Assembly: GCF_900590755.1 (NCBI RefSeq)
Contig: NZ_UUOC01000001.1
Span: forward strand, 682,001-746,000
DNA: 64,000 nucleotides
Direction: 5' to 3'
From: Pseudomonas viridiflava
GTDB taxonomy: Bacteria; Pseudomonadota; Gammaproteobacteria; Pseudomonadales; Pseudomonadaceae
The position numbers and the translations under genes were made by a program. A model generated the notes under the pieces. The model was not told the origin of the DNA. It searched no databases and worked only from the letters and a program-made list of their open reading frames with translations. Below are positions 27,597-36,610 of this stretch, piece after piece. Numbering within the stretch: the first letter of the stretch is position 1; each line of letters starts with the position of its first letter.

Positions 27597-29168
27597 ATGA
27601 CTACAGTTTTCAGGCTCAACCGCCGCCGCTTCCTGACCACCTCGGCCATTGTCACGGGCGCGGCCATGCTGCCGTTTTCCGGACCGCTATGGGCCGCCGC
27701 GGCTGCCCGCAAGGGTGGCACCCTGCGCATCAGCGTTGACCAGGCGGTCGGCATGCTCAATCCGCTGCTGACCCGGGTCAACCCGGAGTACCTGCTTAGC
27801 GAGCTGCTGTATAACGGCCTGACCCGCCTGAGTCAGGACATGCAGGCCGAGCCTGATCTCGCGCAATCCTGGAGTCATGATGAAAGCCTCACCGAGTGGA
27901 CCTTCATCCTGCGCAGCAACCTGAAGTTTCACGACGGCAGCGCCTGCACCGCCAAAGATGTCGCGGCCAGCCTGCAAGCGATCCTTGATCCGAAAACCGC
28001 TTCCCCAGCCCTGCGCAATATCGGCCCGATCAAGACCGTCGAAGCGCTGGATGATGTGCGCCTCAAGCTGACCACTAGCGCGCCTTATGCAGACCTGCCC
28101 GTGAGCCTGGCCTATCCTGCGGCCAAGATCGTTCCGGCCGCGATCCTGCAAGGCGACATGACCCGCCTGTCCCGTGAAGCGGTGGGCACCGGGCCGTTCA
28201 AACTGGTGTCTTTCGAGCCGGAGCGCATGGTGGTGGTCGCGCGCAACGAACACTTCTATGACCCCGAGCGCCCAAACCTGGATCGCGTCGAAGTCCGCGT
28301 CTATCCCGACCCGTCCTCGGAAAGCTCGGCACTGATGTCCGGCGACATTGACCTGATGCTCTCGGCCCAGGCCACAGAATTCAGCCGTCTGGGTGGCGCA
28401 AGCGGCGTCAAGGCACTGCGCGTGCCGTCCGGGCAGTTCCTCAACATCAACATGGCGTGCGACCAGCCGCCCTTCAACGATGTGCGGGTGCGCCAGGCGC
28501 TGTCCCTGTGCGTGGACCGTGCCGCCATGGTGGACTTCGTCGCCGAAGGCTTCGGCACTCCGGGCAACGACACCCCGCTCAACGTTGCCTATCGCTACCA
28601 CAAGGACATCGCCTTGCGGCAGGCCAACATCGCTCAGGCGAAAAAGCTGCTGGCCGATGCGGGCTATCCCAAAGGTCTGGACATCACCCTCGTCGCATCG
28701 GACAAACCGTCCACCCGCACTCAGCTGGGCATCGCGGTTCGCGAGATGGCCAAACCTGCCGGCTTCAATATCAACGTCTCGACCATGGCCAACAGCACCT
28801 ATCTGGACCAGGTCTGGAAGAAGGGCAATTTCTACGTCGGCTTCTACAACATGCAGCCTTCGGCCGATGCGGTGTTCTCGCTGCTGTACACCTCCAACGC
28901 TGCCTGGAACGAAACCCGCTGGAACAACGCCGAATTCGACGCCGCTGTCGCCGAAGCCCGTGGTACCGACGACCCGGTCAAACGCGCAGCCCTGTATGGC
29001 ACTGCGCAACAGCTGATGCATGAGCAAGTGCCGTCGCTGATTCCGACCTTCTTCGATGTTCTGGCCGCCCAGCGCAACTATGTTCAGGGCTATCAGCTGC
29101 ACCCGCGTGGCGCGGTGTTCCGGCTGGATCAGGCGTGGCTGGACGACAGCGCCCCCAAGCGCGGATGA
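27597..29168 (+). CDS. ABC importer substrate-binding protein, SBP_bac_5 family, Tat signal
   Basis: This 523-residue periplasmic protein has a twin-arginine leader (LNRRRFLTTSAIVTGAAML) and the family 5 fold: PDLAQSWSHDESLTEWTFIL near residue 83, LKFHDGSACTAKDV near residue 104, and GTGPFKLVSFEPERMVVVAR near residue 197. The ligand is unknown but is probably a peptide or N-acyl amino acid, given the two M20 hydrolases in the operon. It lies 94 bp after the first M20 gene. Confidence 0.9.
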   Translation: MTTVFRLNRRRFLTTSAIVTGAAMLPFSGPLWAAAAARKGGTLRISVDQAVGMLNPLLTRVNPEYLLSELLYNGLTRLSQDMQAEPDLAQSWSHDESLTEWTFILRSNLKFHDGSACTAKDVAASLQAILDPKTASPALRNIGPIKTVEALDDVRLKLTTSAPYADLPVSLAYPAAKIVPAAILQGDMTRLSREAVGTGPFKLVSFEPERMVVVARNEHFYDPERPNLDRVEVRVYPDPSSESSALMSGDIDLMLSAQATEFSRLGGASGVKALRVPSGQFLNINMACDQPPFNDVRVRQALSLCVDRAAMVDFVAEGFGTPGNDTPLNVAYRYHKDIALRQANIAQAKKLLADAGYPKGLDITLVASDKPSTRTQLGIAVREMAKPAGFNINVSTMANSTYLDQVWKKGNFYVGFYNMQPSADAVFSLLYTSNAAWNETRWNNAEFDAAVAEARGTDDPVKRAALYGTAQQLMHEQVPSLIPTFFDVLAAQRNYVQGYQLHPRGAVFRLDQAWLDDSAPKRG

Positions 29169-29183
29169 ACCGAGGATAACCCT

Positions 29184-30131
29184 GTGACTGCTGCTTATCT
29201 GACCAAGCGCTTGCTATTGGTCGTGTACACCCTGCTGATCGTTTCCTTGCTGGTGTTTGCCATCACCCAGTTGCTGCCCGCCGATGCGGCGGTGACGCTG
29301 CTGGGCCAAAGCGCCACGCCCGAAGCCCTGGCCGCCCTGCGCGCCAAACTCGGCCTGGATCAACCCGCGTGGCTGCAATTTGGCCACTGGCTGATGGCCG
29401 TATTGCAAGGCGACCTGGGGGTGTCGATGCGCAACGGTCAGCCGGTGCTCGGTTCGCTGGTGGATGCCCTGGGCCGTTCGCTGCTGCTGGCGAGCTGCTC
29501 ATTGCTGCTGATGCTGGCAGTGGCGATCCCCCTGGGGATTATTGCCGCCGTGCGTCGTGGGCGCCCGGTGGACCTGATCATCGGCGTGCTGTCTTACATC
29601 GGCGTGTCGTTGCCGGAGTTCGTCACCGCCACGCTGCTGATTCTGCTGTTCGCCGATTTCTGGCAGCTGCTGCCTGCAACGGGTTATGTACCCCTTGGTG
29701 ATAACGTCTGGGAAGGCATTCGCCACTTGATCCTGCCGACGCTGACCGTGTCGATGATCATGGTCGCCCATGTGTCACGCATGGTGCGTTCGGAAATGAT
29801 CGACGTGCTGGAGACCGATTACATCCGCGCCGCACGCCTCAAAGGTCTGTCCCGGCGCCGGGTGTTGCTGCGCCACGCATTGCGCAACGGGCTGCTGCCG
29901 ACCATCACCATCGTTGCCTTGGATGTCGGCTACCTGCTGGGTGGCATTGTCGTGGTCGAGGAGATTTTCAACATTCCCGGTATCGGCCGCGAACTGCTGG
30001 TGGCGGTAGCCGCCCGCGATCTGCCAGCGATTCAAGGCGGAGTGCTGATCCTTGCCGCGACCTACTGCGTGGTCAACTTCGTGGCTGACCTGACCTATGC
30101 CTATCTCGACCGGCGAATTCAATATGCGTAA
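29184..30131 (+). CDS. Peptide-type ABC importer permease (DppB type)
   Basis: This 315-residue inner-membrane protein has the OppB/DppB N-terminal helix (AAYLTKRLLLVVYTLLIVSL), about six helices, and the coupling loop VLETDYIRAARLKGLSRRRV. The start is GTG with GAGGA upstream, 15 bases after the binding-protein gene. It overlaps the next permease by 8 bases. Confidence 0.9.
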   Translation: MTAAYLTKRLLLVVYTLLIVSLLVFAITQLLPADAAVTLLGQSATPEALAALRAKLGLDQPAWLQFGHWLMAVLQGDLGVSMRNGQPVLGSLVDALGRSLLLASCSLLLMLAVAIPLGIIAAVRRGRPVDLIIGVLSYIGVSLPEFVTATLLILLFADFWQLLPATGYVPLGDNVWEGIRHLILPTLTVSMIMVAHVSRMVRSEMIDVLETDYIRAARLKGLSRRRVLLRHALRNGLLPTITIVALDVGYLLGGIVVVEEIFNIPGIGRELLVAVAARDLPAIQGGVLILAATYCVVNFVADLTYAYLDRRIQYA

Positions 30132-30957
30132 CGTTCTCTATCGCCTGCTGGCGACTCCCCAAGGCCTGCTGGGCAGCCTGATTCTGCTGATTGCGCTGGT
30201 ACTGGTGTTTGCCGGGCCAGCGCTGGCGCCCTTCGACCCGGAAGCCATCTCGATCCTGACCCGCTACAAAGCGCCAAGCCTGGTGCACTGGCTGGGCACC
30301 GACCAACTGGGCCGCGACATTCTCAGCCGGGTGCTGATCGGTGCTCGCGCCACTATCTCGCTTTCGGTATTCGCCACCGCCATGGCAATGCTGATTGGCG
30401 CGCTGCTGGGTACTGTCAGCGGCTACCTGGGCGGGCGCATCGACGAAGCACTGATGCGCACCCTTGATGCGGTGATGTCGATTCCGACCCTGCTGTTCGC
30501 GCTGCTGATCGTCAGCACCCTGGGCCGCAGCGATTTCAACGCAGTGCTGGCGATCACCATTGCCTTCGTCCCCGGCATGGCGCGTATCGCCCGCAGTGTG
30601 GCCCTCGCCGCCCGCCGTCAGGACTACGTCAACGCCGCCATCGCTCGCGGGGAATCCACCGCCTACATCGTGGTGCGGGAAATGCTGCCCAATATCGTCG
30701 CGCCGATCATCGTTGAAGCGACCATCCGCGTCGCCTTCGCCATCATGCTGTTCGCCACCCTGAGCTTCCTCGGCCTGGGCGCACAGCCGCCGCAGCCGGA
30801 ATGGGGCCTGATGGTCGCCGAGGCACGCCGTTACTTCTTCCAGGCACCGTGGATGATGCTCATGCCAGGCCTGGCCATCGCCGTTGTGGCGATCGGTTTC
30901 AATCTGTTGGGCGATGGCTTGCGCGATGCCCTTAATCCCAAGGGGCAGCGCACATGA
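30124..30957 (+). CDS. Peptide-type ABC importer permease (DppC type)
   Basis: This 277-residue permease has LGTDQLGRDILSRVLIGARA near residue 57, about six helices and the EAA coupling loop ALAARRQDYVNAAIARGEST. The ATG at 30124 is chosen because it starts the hydrophobic N-terminus and overlaps the stop of the DppB-type gene. The frame opens 9 codons earlier inside that gene. Confidence 0.88.
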   Translation: MRNVLYRLLATPQGLLGSLILLIALVLVFAGPALAPFDPEAISILTRYKAPSLVHWLGTDQLGRDILSRVLIGARATISLSVFATAMAMLIGALLGTVSGYLGGRIDEALMRTLDAVMSIPTLLFALLIVSTLGRSDFNAVLAITIAFVPGMARIARSVALAARRQDYVNAAIARGESTAYIVVREMLPNIVAPIIVEATIRVAFAIMLFATLSFLGLGAQPPQPEWGLMVAEARRYFFQAPWMMLMPGLAIAVVAIGFNLLGDGLRDALNPKGQRT

Positions 30958-32588
30958 GTACGATCTTGCAAGTGGCTGACTACAGCCTCGATTACCAATT
31001 GCCAACCGGCGTCCTGCATGTCCTGCAAAACATCGACTTCAGCGTGGCCGCCGGGGAAGTGGTGGGTCTGGTGGGCGAGTCCGGCTCAGGCAAAACCACT
31101 CTGGGCTGGGCAATCATGCGCTACCTGGCGGGCAACGCTCGGGAGATCGGCGGCAGCATCAGCCTGCAAGGCGAGAACCTGCTGCAGATGCCTCAGCGCC
31201 AGGTCGAAGGATTGCGCGGTGGCCGACTGGGCATGATTTTCCAGGACCCCAGCGCTTCGCTCAATCCCACCCTGAGCCTGGGCGAGCAAGTGGTGGAAGT
31301 CCTCACCCGCCATCGCAACCTGGGCTTTCGCGAGGCCTGGGAGCTGGGCGAACAATTGCTGGCCGACGTTGACCTCAAAGACCCGGCCGCCATGATGAAG
31401 CGCTTTCCCCATGAAGCCTCGGGTGGTGAAAAGCAGCGCGTATTGATCGCCACGGCCTTTGCCTGCAAGCCGCAGTGCCTGATCTTTGATGAGCCCACCA
31501 CCGCGCTGGACGTCATCAGCTCGGCGCAGATCCTGCAATTGTTCCGCCGCCTGCGGGAAGAAACCGGCGTGGCTTCGCTGTACATCTCCCACGACCTGGC
31601 GCTGGTGTCGCGAGTGGCTGACCGGGTTTGCGTTCTCAATCAGGGGCGCATCGTCGAGCAGGCTCGCGGCGGTCGTATTTTCAGCGCGCCGACTGACGCC
31701 TACACGCAACGGCTGGTCGCCGCCGTGCCTTCAGCTGACAAGCGCCTGCTCAACGAGCCTCGGGCCAGCGGCGCGCCCTTGTTGCAGGTTAGCGACCTCA
31801 ACGTGCGCTACGGTCGCCCTGGCATGCTCGACAGCCTGTTACGTCGCAAAACTGCGCCGTCCATGGGCGCACGGGACATGAACCTGAGCATGGCGAGGGG
31901 TGAAATCCTCGGCATCGTTGGCGAATCAGGCTCAGGCAAATCGACCCTGGCCAAAGCCCTGACCGGTCTGACGCCGTTCACCGGCGCGGTGTATTTCGAC
32001 GGCGCACCGATCCAGGGGCCGGCGCAGATGAACCGCGACTACCGGCGCAAAGTGCAGATCATCTTTCAGCACCCGGATGCGTCGCTCAATCCGAGGCAGA
32101 CCATCGGCCAGATCCTTTCACGGCCCTTGCGTTTGTATGGCCTGCCGGAAGGCGAAAGCGAAACGGCGGCCATCGCCCGACTGCTGCGCGAAGTGCGTTT
32201 GCCCGAAGACTTTGCCAGCCGTTATCCCCATGAACTGTCCGGTGGGCAAAAGCAGCGGGTGGCGATTGCCCGCGCCTTTGCGGCACGTCCGGAGCTGGTG
32301 ATCTGCGATGAAATCACTGCGGCGCTGGACGTTTCGGTACAGGCCACGGTGATCGAACTGCTGCTGGAACTGCGTCGCCAGCACGGCACCGCGTACCTGT
32401 TCATCACCCACGACCTTAATCTGATTCGCCAGATCGCCCATCGCATCGCCGTCATGTATCGCGGCGACCTGCTGGAGATTCTGCCCGCGGTGAACATGGC
32501 CGATCACGCCACTCATCCCTATACCCGCGCCCTGCTCGATGCAGTGCCACAGCCTTTGACCGAACTGGAGCCCCTTGATGACGCCTGA
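30954..32588 (+). CDS. Dual-ATPase subunit of peptide-type ABC importer (fused DppD-DppF)
   Basis: This 544-residue protein contains two complete ATPase domains. The first has Walker A GESGSGKTT, signature ASGGEKQRV and Walker [13 protein letters not shown]; the second has [18 protein letters not shown] and LVICDEITAALD. Fusion replaces the separate DppD and DppF subunits, as in GsiA-like and YejF-like systems. The oligo_HPY cysteine tail of the other importer's ATPases is not apparent. It overlaps the permease stop by ATGA. Confidence 0.9.
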   Translation: MSTILQVADYSLDYQLPTGVLHVLQNIDFSVAAGEVVGLVGESGSGKTTLGWAIMRYLAGNAREIGGSISLQGENLLQMPQRQVEGLRGGRLGMIFQDPSASLNPTLSLGEQVVEVLTRHRNLGFREAWELGEQLLADVDLKDPAAMMKRFPHEASGGEKQRVLIATAFACKPQCLIFDEPTTALDVISSAQILQLFRRLREETGVASLYISHDLALVSRVADRVCVLNQGRIVEQARGGRIFSAPTDAYTQRLVAAVPSADKRLLNEPRASGAPLLQVSDLNVRYGRPGMLDSLLRRKTAPSMGARDMNLSMARGEILGIVGESGSGKSTLAKALTGLTPFTGAVYFDGAPIQGPAQMNRDYRRKVQIIFQHPDASLNPRQTIGQILSRPLRLYGLPEGESETAAIARLLREVRLPEDFASRYPHELSGGQKQRVAIARAFAARPELVICDEITAALDVSVQATVIELLLELRRQHGTAYLFITHDLNLIRQIAHRIAVMYRGDLLEILPAVNMADHATHPYTRALLDAVPQPLTELEPLDDA

Positions 32589-33801
32589 AGCGCTACTGGA
32601 CCGAATTGACGAGGCGTACTGCCTGGATTTCCTCGCGCGCATGGTGCAGCACAAGAGCTACAGCGCCACCCCCGAGGAACGCAAACTCGCCGAATACATG
32701 GCCGGACAGATGCAGGAATTGGGTCTGGACGCCGAGCTGATGCCAGTGCCCGGCGAACGCCTCAATGCCATCGGCACGTTAAAAGGCCAGGGCGGCGGCC
32801 ACAGTCTGTTGTTCAACGGCCACCTGGACACCAACCCTGTTACTGAAGGCTGGACGGTTGACCCCTGGGCCGGAAAGATTGACGACGAGTTCATCTACGG
32901 CATCGGCGTGTCCAACATGAAGGCTGGCGACGCTGCCTACTTCTGTGCGCTGAAAACCCTGATCGACGCCGGCATCAAGCTCAAGGGCGACGTGATCCTG
33001 ACCTATGTGGTGGGTGAACTTCAGGGCGGTATCGGCACCATCGCGGCCATTGAACAGGGCGTGAAAGCCGACTACTTCATCAACTCCGAGCCCACCGATT
33101 TGCAGGCGGTTACGCTGCATGTCGGCTCGCTGATGTTTGTCATCGAACTGACCGGCGACACCCGCCACCTGTCCAAGCGCGAAGAAGCCGTGGATGTGAT
33201 TACCGCGGCCGTGCAACTGATCCCGCAGATCAACGGCATCACCTTCAGCGGTGCTCGTTCGCCGGAGCACGAACAGGTCAATCGCGGCCACATTGGCGTG
33301 GTGCGTGGCGCACTGGGCCGCGATCTCGAAGAATGGCGTCCGCCGCAAGTCGCCGACTTCCTGCGCCTTCGCGGTTCGGCGCGTTACACCCCTGGGCAAA
33401 CTGTTGAATCCGTATTGGGCGATCTGCAGAAATTGCTTGATCAACTCTGCGAACAATTTCCGGGCCTGCAAGCCAAGCTGATCAACGACAGTGACAACCA
33501 GCCGCTGATGCCACCGTTCGAGGTGTCCCACGACTCGCTGATCGTCAAGGCCGTCAATGCCGCGTACCAACAGGTTCGAGGCGAACCGCAGCCCACCGGC
33601 ATCATCACCCCGCCCGCCTACTTCGGCACCGACGCCGCGCACTTCTACCAGCGCCTGGGCATGCAAGGCGTGGTCTGCGGGCCTGGCGGCAAGTTCAACA
33701 CCATGCCGGACGAGCGCGTACACAAACGCGATTACCTCGACATGGTGCGGGTTTATATTTTGGCGATCCTTAGTGTCTGCGAGGTAGCTGACGGGATTTG
33801 A
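32578..33801 (+). CDS. M20 family metallohydrolase with altered metal-site motifs
   Basis: From the ATG at 32578, inside the last codons of the ATPase gene and with GGAG upstream, this is 407 residues. The first zinc motif is FNGHLDTNPVTEGW, but the second reads YGIGVSNMKAGDAA, with Asn where M20 enzymes usually have the bridging Asp, and the acidic pair is VVGELQGG, with one Glu replaced by Leu. The C-terminal part has TPPAYFGTDAAHFYQRLGM and GPGGKFNTMPDERV. A recognisable sub-branch of M20 shares NMKAG, so this is probably a functional variant rather than a dead enzyme. It ends the importer operon. Confidence 0.85.
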   Translation: MTPEALLDRIDEAYCLDFLARMVQHKSYSATPEERKLAEYMAGQMQELGLDAELMPVPGERLNAIGTLKGQGGGHSLLFNGHLDTNPVTEGWTVDPWAGKIDDEFIYGIGVSNMKAGDAAYFCALKTLIDAGIKLKGDVILTYVVGELQGGIGTIAAIEQGVKADYFINSEPTDLQAVTLHVGSLMFVIELTGDTRHLSKREEAVDVITAAVQLIPQINGITFSGARSPEHEQVNRGHIGVVRGALGRDLEEWRPPQVADFLRLRGSARYTPGQTVESVLGDLQKLLDQLCEQFPGLQAKLINDSDNQPLMPPFEVSHDSLIVKAVNAAYQQVRGEPQPTGIITPPAYFGTDAAHFYQRLGMQGVVCGPGGKFNTMPDERVHKRDYLDMVRVYILAILSVCEVADGI

Positions 33802-33814
33802 AGGTATTGACGCG

Positions 33815-34670
33815 ATAATCCCACAGGTTTGGGGATTTCGTTGGAGCGAGGCTTGCCCGCGAATTGGGCGATGCGGTGTGTCAGGCACACCGAGGTGTTC
33901 TTATCGCGAGCAAGCTCGGCTCCTACAGGTGTGATCTCAACCTTGGCTCAATCTCGTGGGACCGGCTTTAGCCGGGAAAGCGTTATGTCTGACGACCCAT
34001 TTTCAGTGACTATCCCGGCCTCTTCCCGGCTAAAGCCGGTCCCACTGGAAACGCGCATTGCAGGCCGACATCGAATCTTCCCAACCCCGCGGGACATTGA
34101 AGGTAATCCCACAGGTTTGGGGATTTCGTTGGAGCGAGGCTTGCCCGCGAATTGGGCGATGCGATGTGTCAGGCCCACCGACGTGTTCTTATCGCGAGCA
34201 AGCTCGGCTCCTACAGGTGTGATCTCAACCTTGGCTCAATCTAGTGGGACCGGCTTTAGCCGGGAAAGCGTTATGTCTGACGACCCATTTTCAGTGACTA
34301 TCCCGGCCTCTTCCCGGCTAAAGCCTGTCCCACTGGAAACGCGCATTGCAGGCCGACATCGAATCTTCCCAACCCCGCGGGACATTGAAGGTAATCCCAC
34401 AGGTTTGGGGATTTCGTTGGAGCGAGGCTTGCCCGCGAATTGGGCGATGCGGTGTGTCAGGCACACCGAGGTGTTCTTATCGCGAGCAAGCTCGGCTCCT
34501 GCAGGTGTGATCTCAACCTTGGCTCAATCTAGTGGGACCGGCTTTAGCCGGGAAAGCGTTATGTCTGACGACACATTTTCAGTGACTATCCCGGCCTCTT
34601 CCCGGCTAAAGCCGGTCCCACTGGAAACGCGCATTGCAGGCCGACATCGAATCTTCCACTGTTGAATTCA
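33815..34670. repeat. Tandem array of REP-containing units, exact 288-bp period, three copies
   Basis: GGGGATTTCG occurs at 33831, 34119 and 34407, an exact 288-bp spacing. Each unit holds an inverted pair related to the 'GGAGCGAGGCTTGCCCGCGA' family and an inverted pair of the 'GGGACCGGCTTTAGCCGGG' family. Copies are nearly identical. The 17-base CCAACCCCGCGGGACAT at each unit junction recurs once more at about 34748, outside the array, which may mark a recombination end. The array fills the gap between the M20 and phosphoesterase genes. Confidence 0.92.
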
Positions 34671-34792
34671 CGGTTGTCCGGGCCTATAGCAACAAATCAA
34701 AACAACCCGCAATCCTTTGCACCGAATTTTCCTGCCGTGGTTCAATCCAACCCCGCGGGACATAACCCAGCAGCCTGCAAAGGAACCCATTG

Positions 34793-35920
34793 ATGTTTCA
34801 CCTCATGTTCAGCATGCCTTGCCTATACGCCATCGTCCGCTTTATCTGGCCGATGCCGTGGTCGCTGACGGCCAGAATTGCGGTTGCAGTGCTGCTCCTG
34901 CTTGCCTCGCAATATCACCTCTACTCCCGGTTTTCCTCCGGCAGCGTGTTCTCACCGGAATTTCCGCGTCTGGTGGTGATGCTGTTCAACTGGGGGTTTG
35001 GCACGATCCTGTTGATTGCGGTGCTGCAAATCATTGTCGATCTGGGCACGCTGCTGACCATGCTGATTCGACAGCAATGGCTGACCATTCCAATCGGCTT
35101 GCGTTACGGCATTGGCACGGCGGCGCTGGTCCTTTCGGCAATCGGCGTGAGCCAGGCCATACGCGTCCCGCCCGTCAAAGACATCGACGTCGCGATCAAA
35201 AACCTGCCCGCGCAATTCGAAGGCTACAAGATATTGCAGCTCACCGACCTGCACATCAGCCGCCTGTTTGATGAGCCGTGGACGCGCGCCGTGGTGAAGG
35301 AGTCGAACGCGCTGGGCGTCGACCTGATGGTCGTCACCGGCGATCTGATCGACGGCTCGATCGCCAATCGGACTCTGGATATCGCGGCCCTGCGTGACCT
35401 GCATGCACCGGATGGTGTGTATGTGATTCCTGGCAATCACGAATACTTCTTCGATAACGAAGCCTGGATGAAGCATTTCGTCTCATTGGGAATGATCCCG
35501 TTGGCCAACAGTCACACACTGATCCAGCGTGGCGGCGCACGCTTTGTACTGGCCGGGGTCACAGATGTGACAGCACCGAAAACCGGCTTCCCGGCACCCG
35601 ACCTGAAAATGGCGCTCAAAGATGCGCCGAAAGATGCACCGATTATTCTGCTGGACCACCAGCCAAGGAACGCTCGATTCTCAGCCAGCCAGGGCGTCGC
35701 GCTGCAGTTGTCCGGCCATACCCATGGCGGCATGATCCTCGCGCTTGATCGGATCATTGCCTTGGCGAATGAGGGTTTTGTATCCGGTTTTTATGACGTC
35801 GACGGCATGCAGCTGTACGTCAACAACGGCACAGCACTCTGGCCCGGCTTTGCGTTGCGTCTGGGCAGGCCTTCGGAGTTGACGCGCATCACGCTTCGCC
35901 AGGCGTCCGTTTCGCAGTGA
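34793..35920 (+). CDS. Membrane-anchored metallophosphoesterase
   Basis: This 375-residue protein has about four N-terminal hydrophobic helices (residues 1-125) followed by a calcineurin-like phosphoesterase domain with all metal-binding motifs: LQLTDLHISRLF, VVTGDLIDGS, GNHEYF, a downstream histidine in LLDHQPRN, and LSGHTHGG. The arrangement matches YaeI/YkuE-type membrane phosphoesterases, some of which hydrolyse UDP-sugar lipids or nucleotides. The substrate is unknown. AAAGGA lies upstream of the chosen ATG. It is monocistronic, with msrA 98 bp downstream. Confidence 0.88.
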   Translation: MFHLMFSMPCLYAIVRFIWPMPWSLTARIAVAVLLLLASQYHLYSRFSSGSVFSPEFPRLVVMLFNWGFGTILLIAVLQIIVDLGTLLTMLIRQQWLTIPIGLRYGIGTAALVLSAIGVSQAIRVPPVKDIDVAIKNLPAQFEGYKILQLTDLHISRLFDEPWTRAVVKESNALGVDLMVVTGDLIDGSIANRTLDIAALRDLHAPDGVYVIPGNHEYFFDNEAWMKHFVSLGMIPLANSHTLIQRGGARFVLAGVTDVTAPKTGFPAPDLKMALKDAPKDAPIILLDHQPRNARFSASQGVALQLSGHTHGGMILALDRIIALANEGFVSGFYDVDGMQLYVNNGTALWPGFALRLGRPSELTRITLRQASVSQ

Positions 35921-36018
35921 CCAGGCGGTTGCCTTGTTTACCTCGGTCGACCTTGGAATCAGGCAACTCGCCCTTATAACAACGGCTATATCCCACCTCT
36001 CACAGAGAAGGACAGATC

Positions 36019-36525
36019 ATGACCAGTCAAACCGAAACCGCGATCCTTGCTGGCGGCTGCTTCTGGGGCATGCAGGACTTGCTACGCCGATACCCCGGCG
36101 TGCTGCACACGAGGGTCGGCTACACCGGCGGCGAAGTGCCCAATGCCACTTACCGCAATCACGGCAACCACGCCGAAGCCATCGAAATCATTTTTGACCC
36201 GGCGGTGATCAGCTACCGGCAGATCCTCGAGTTCTTCTTTCAGATCCACGACCCCAGCACCCCGAACCGTCAGGGCAACGATCGTGGCCCCGGCTATCGC
36301 TCGGCAATCTATTACCTCAGCGAACAGCAACGGGACACCGCCGAAGACACCGCCGCCGACGTCGACGCCTCAGGTCTCTGGCCGGGCCGCGTGGTCACTG
36401 AAATCGAACCGGCTGGCCCGTTCTGGGAAGCAGAACCCGAGCACCAGGATTACCTGGAGCGTATTCCCAACGGCTACACCTGCCACTTCATCCGCCCGAA
36501 CTGGAAACTGCCAAAACGCGCCTGA
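36019..36525 (+). CDS. msrA: Peptide-methionine (S)-S-oxide reductase MsrA
   Basis: This 168-residue protein has the catalytic GGCFWG motif (Cys14), [22 protein letters not shown], and the [19 protein letters not shown] and YRSAIYY segments of MsrA. It repairs oxidised methionine in proteins using thioredoxin. A further cysteine near residue 158 (YTCHF) is the only other cysteine, so recycling must use that residue or act directly with thioredoxin. AGAAGGA precedes the ATG by about 10 bases. Confidence 0.93.
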   Translation: MTSQTETAILAGGCFWGMQDLLRRYPGVLHTRVGYTGGEVPNATYRNHGNHAEAIEIIFDPAVISYRQILEFFFQIHDPSTPNRQGNDRGPGYRSAIYYLSEQQRDTAEDTAADVDASGLWPGRVVTEIEPAGPFWEAEPEHQDYLERIPNGYTCHFIRPNWKLPKRA

Positions 36526-36610
36526 AACCAACGCGGGGCTGGAGGCATTCGAAGCCGGGCTTGAAGAGGCTCGGCATCAATGTCAAACGGCGTGAACGTT
36601 CCCGGATCAG

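Noticed and set aside
27687..29102. 471-codon open frame antisense to the substrate-binding protein gene
   Set aside because: It is a shadow of a clear family 5 binding protein with a Tat signal; its own residues are rich in Arg, Gly and His without motifs.
33829..34665. Open frame of 278 codons on the plus strand
   Set aside because: It runs through the 288-bp repeat array; 288 is divisible by three, so the frame simply persists through the copies. The product is three near-identical translations of REP sequence.
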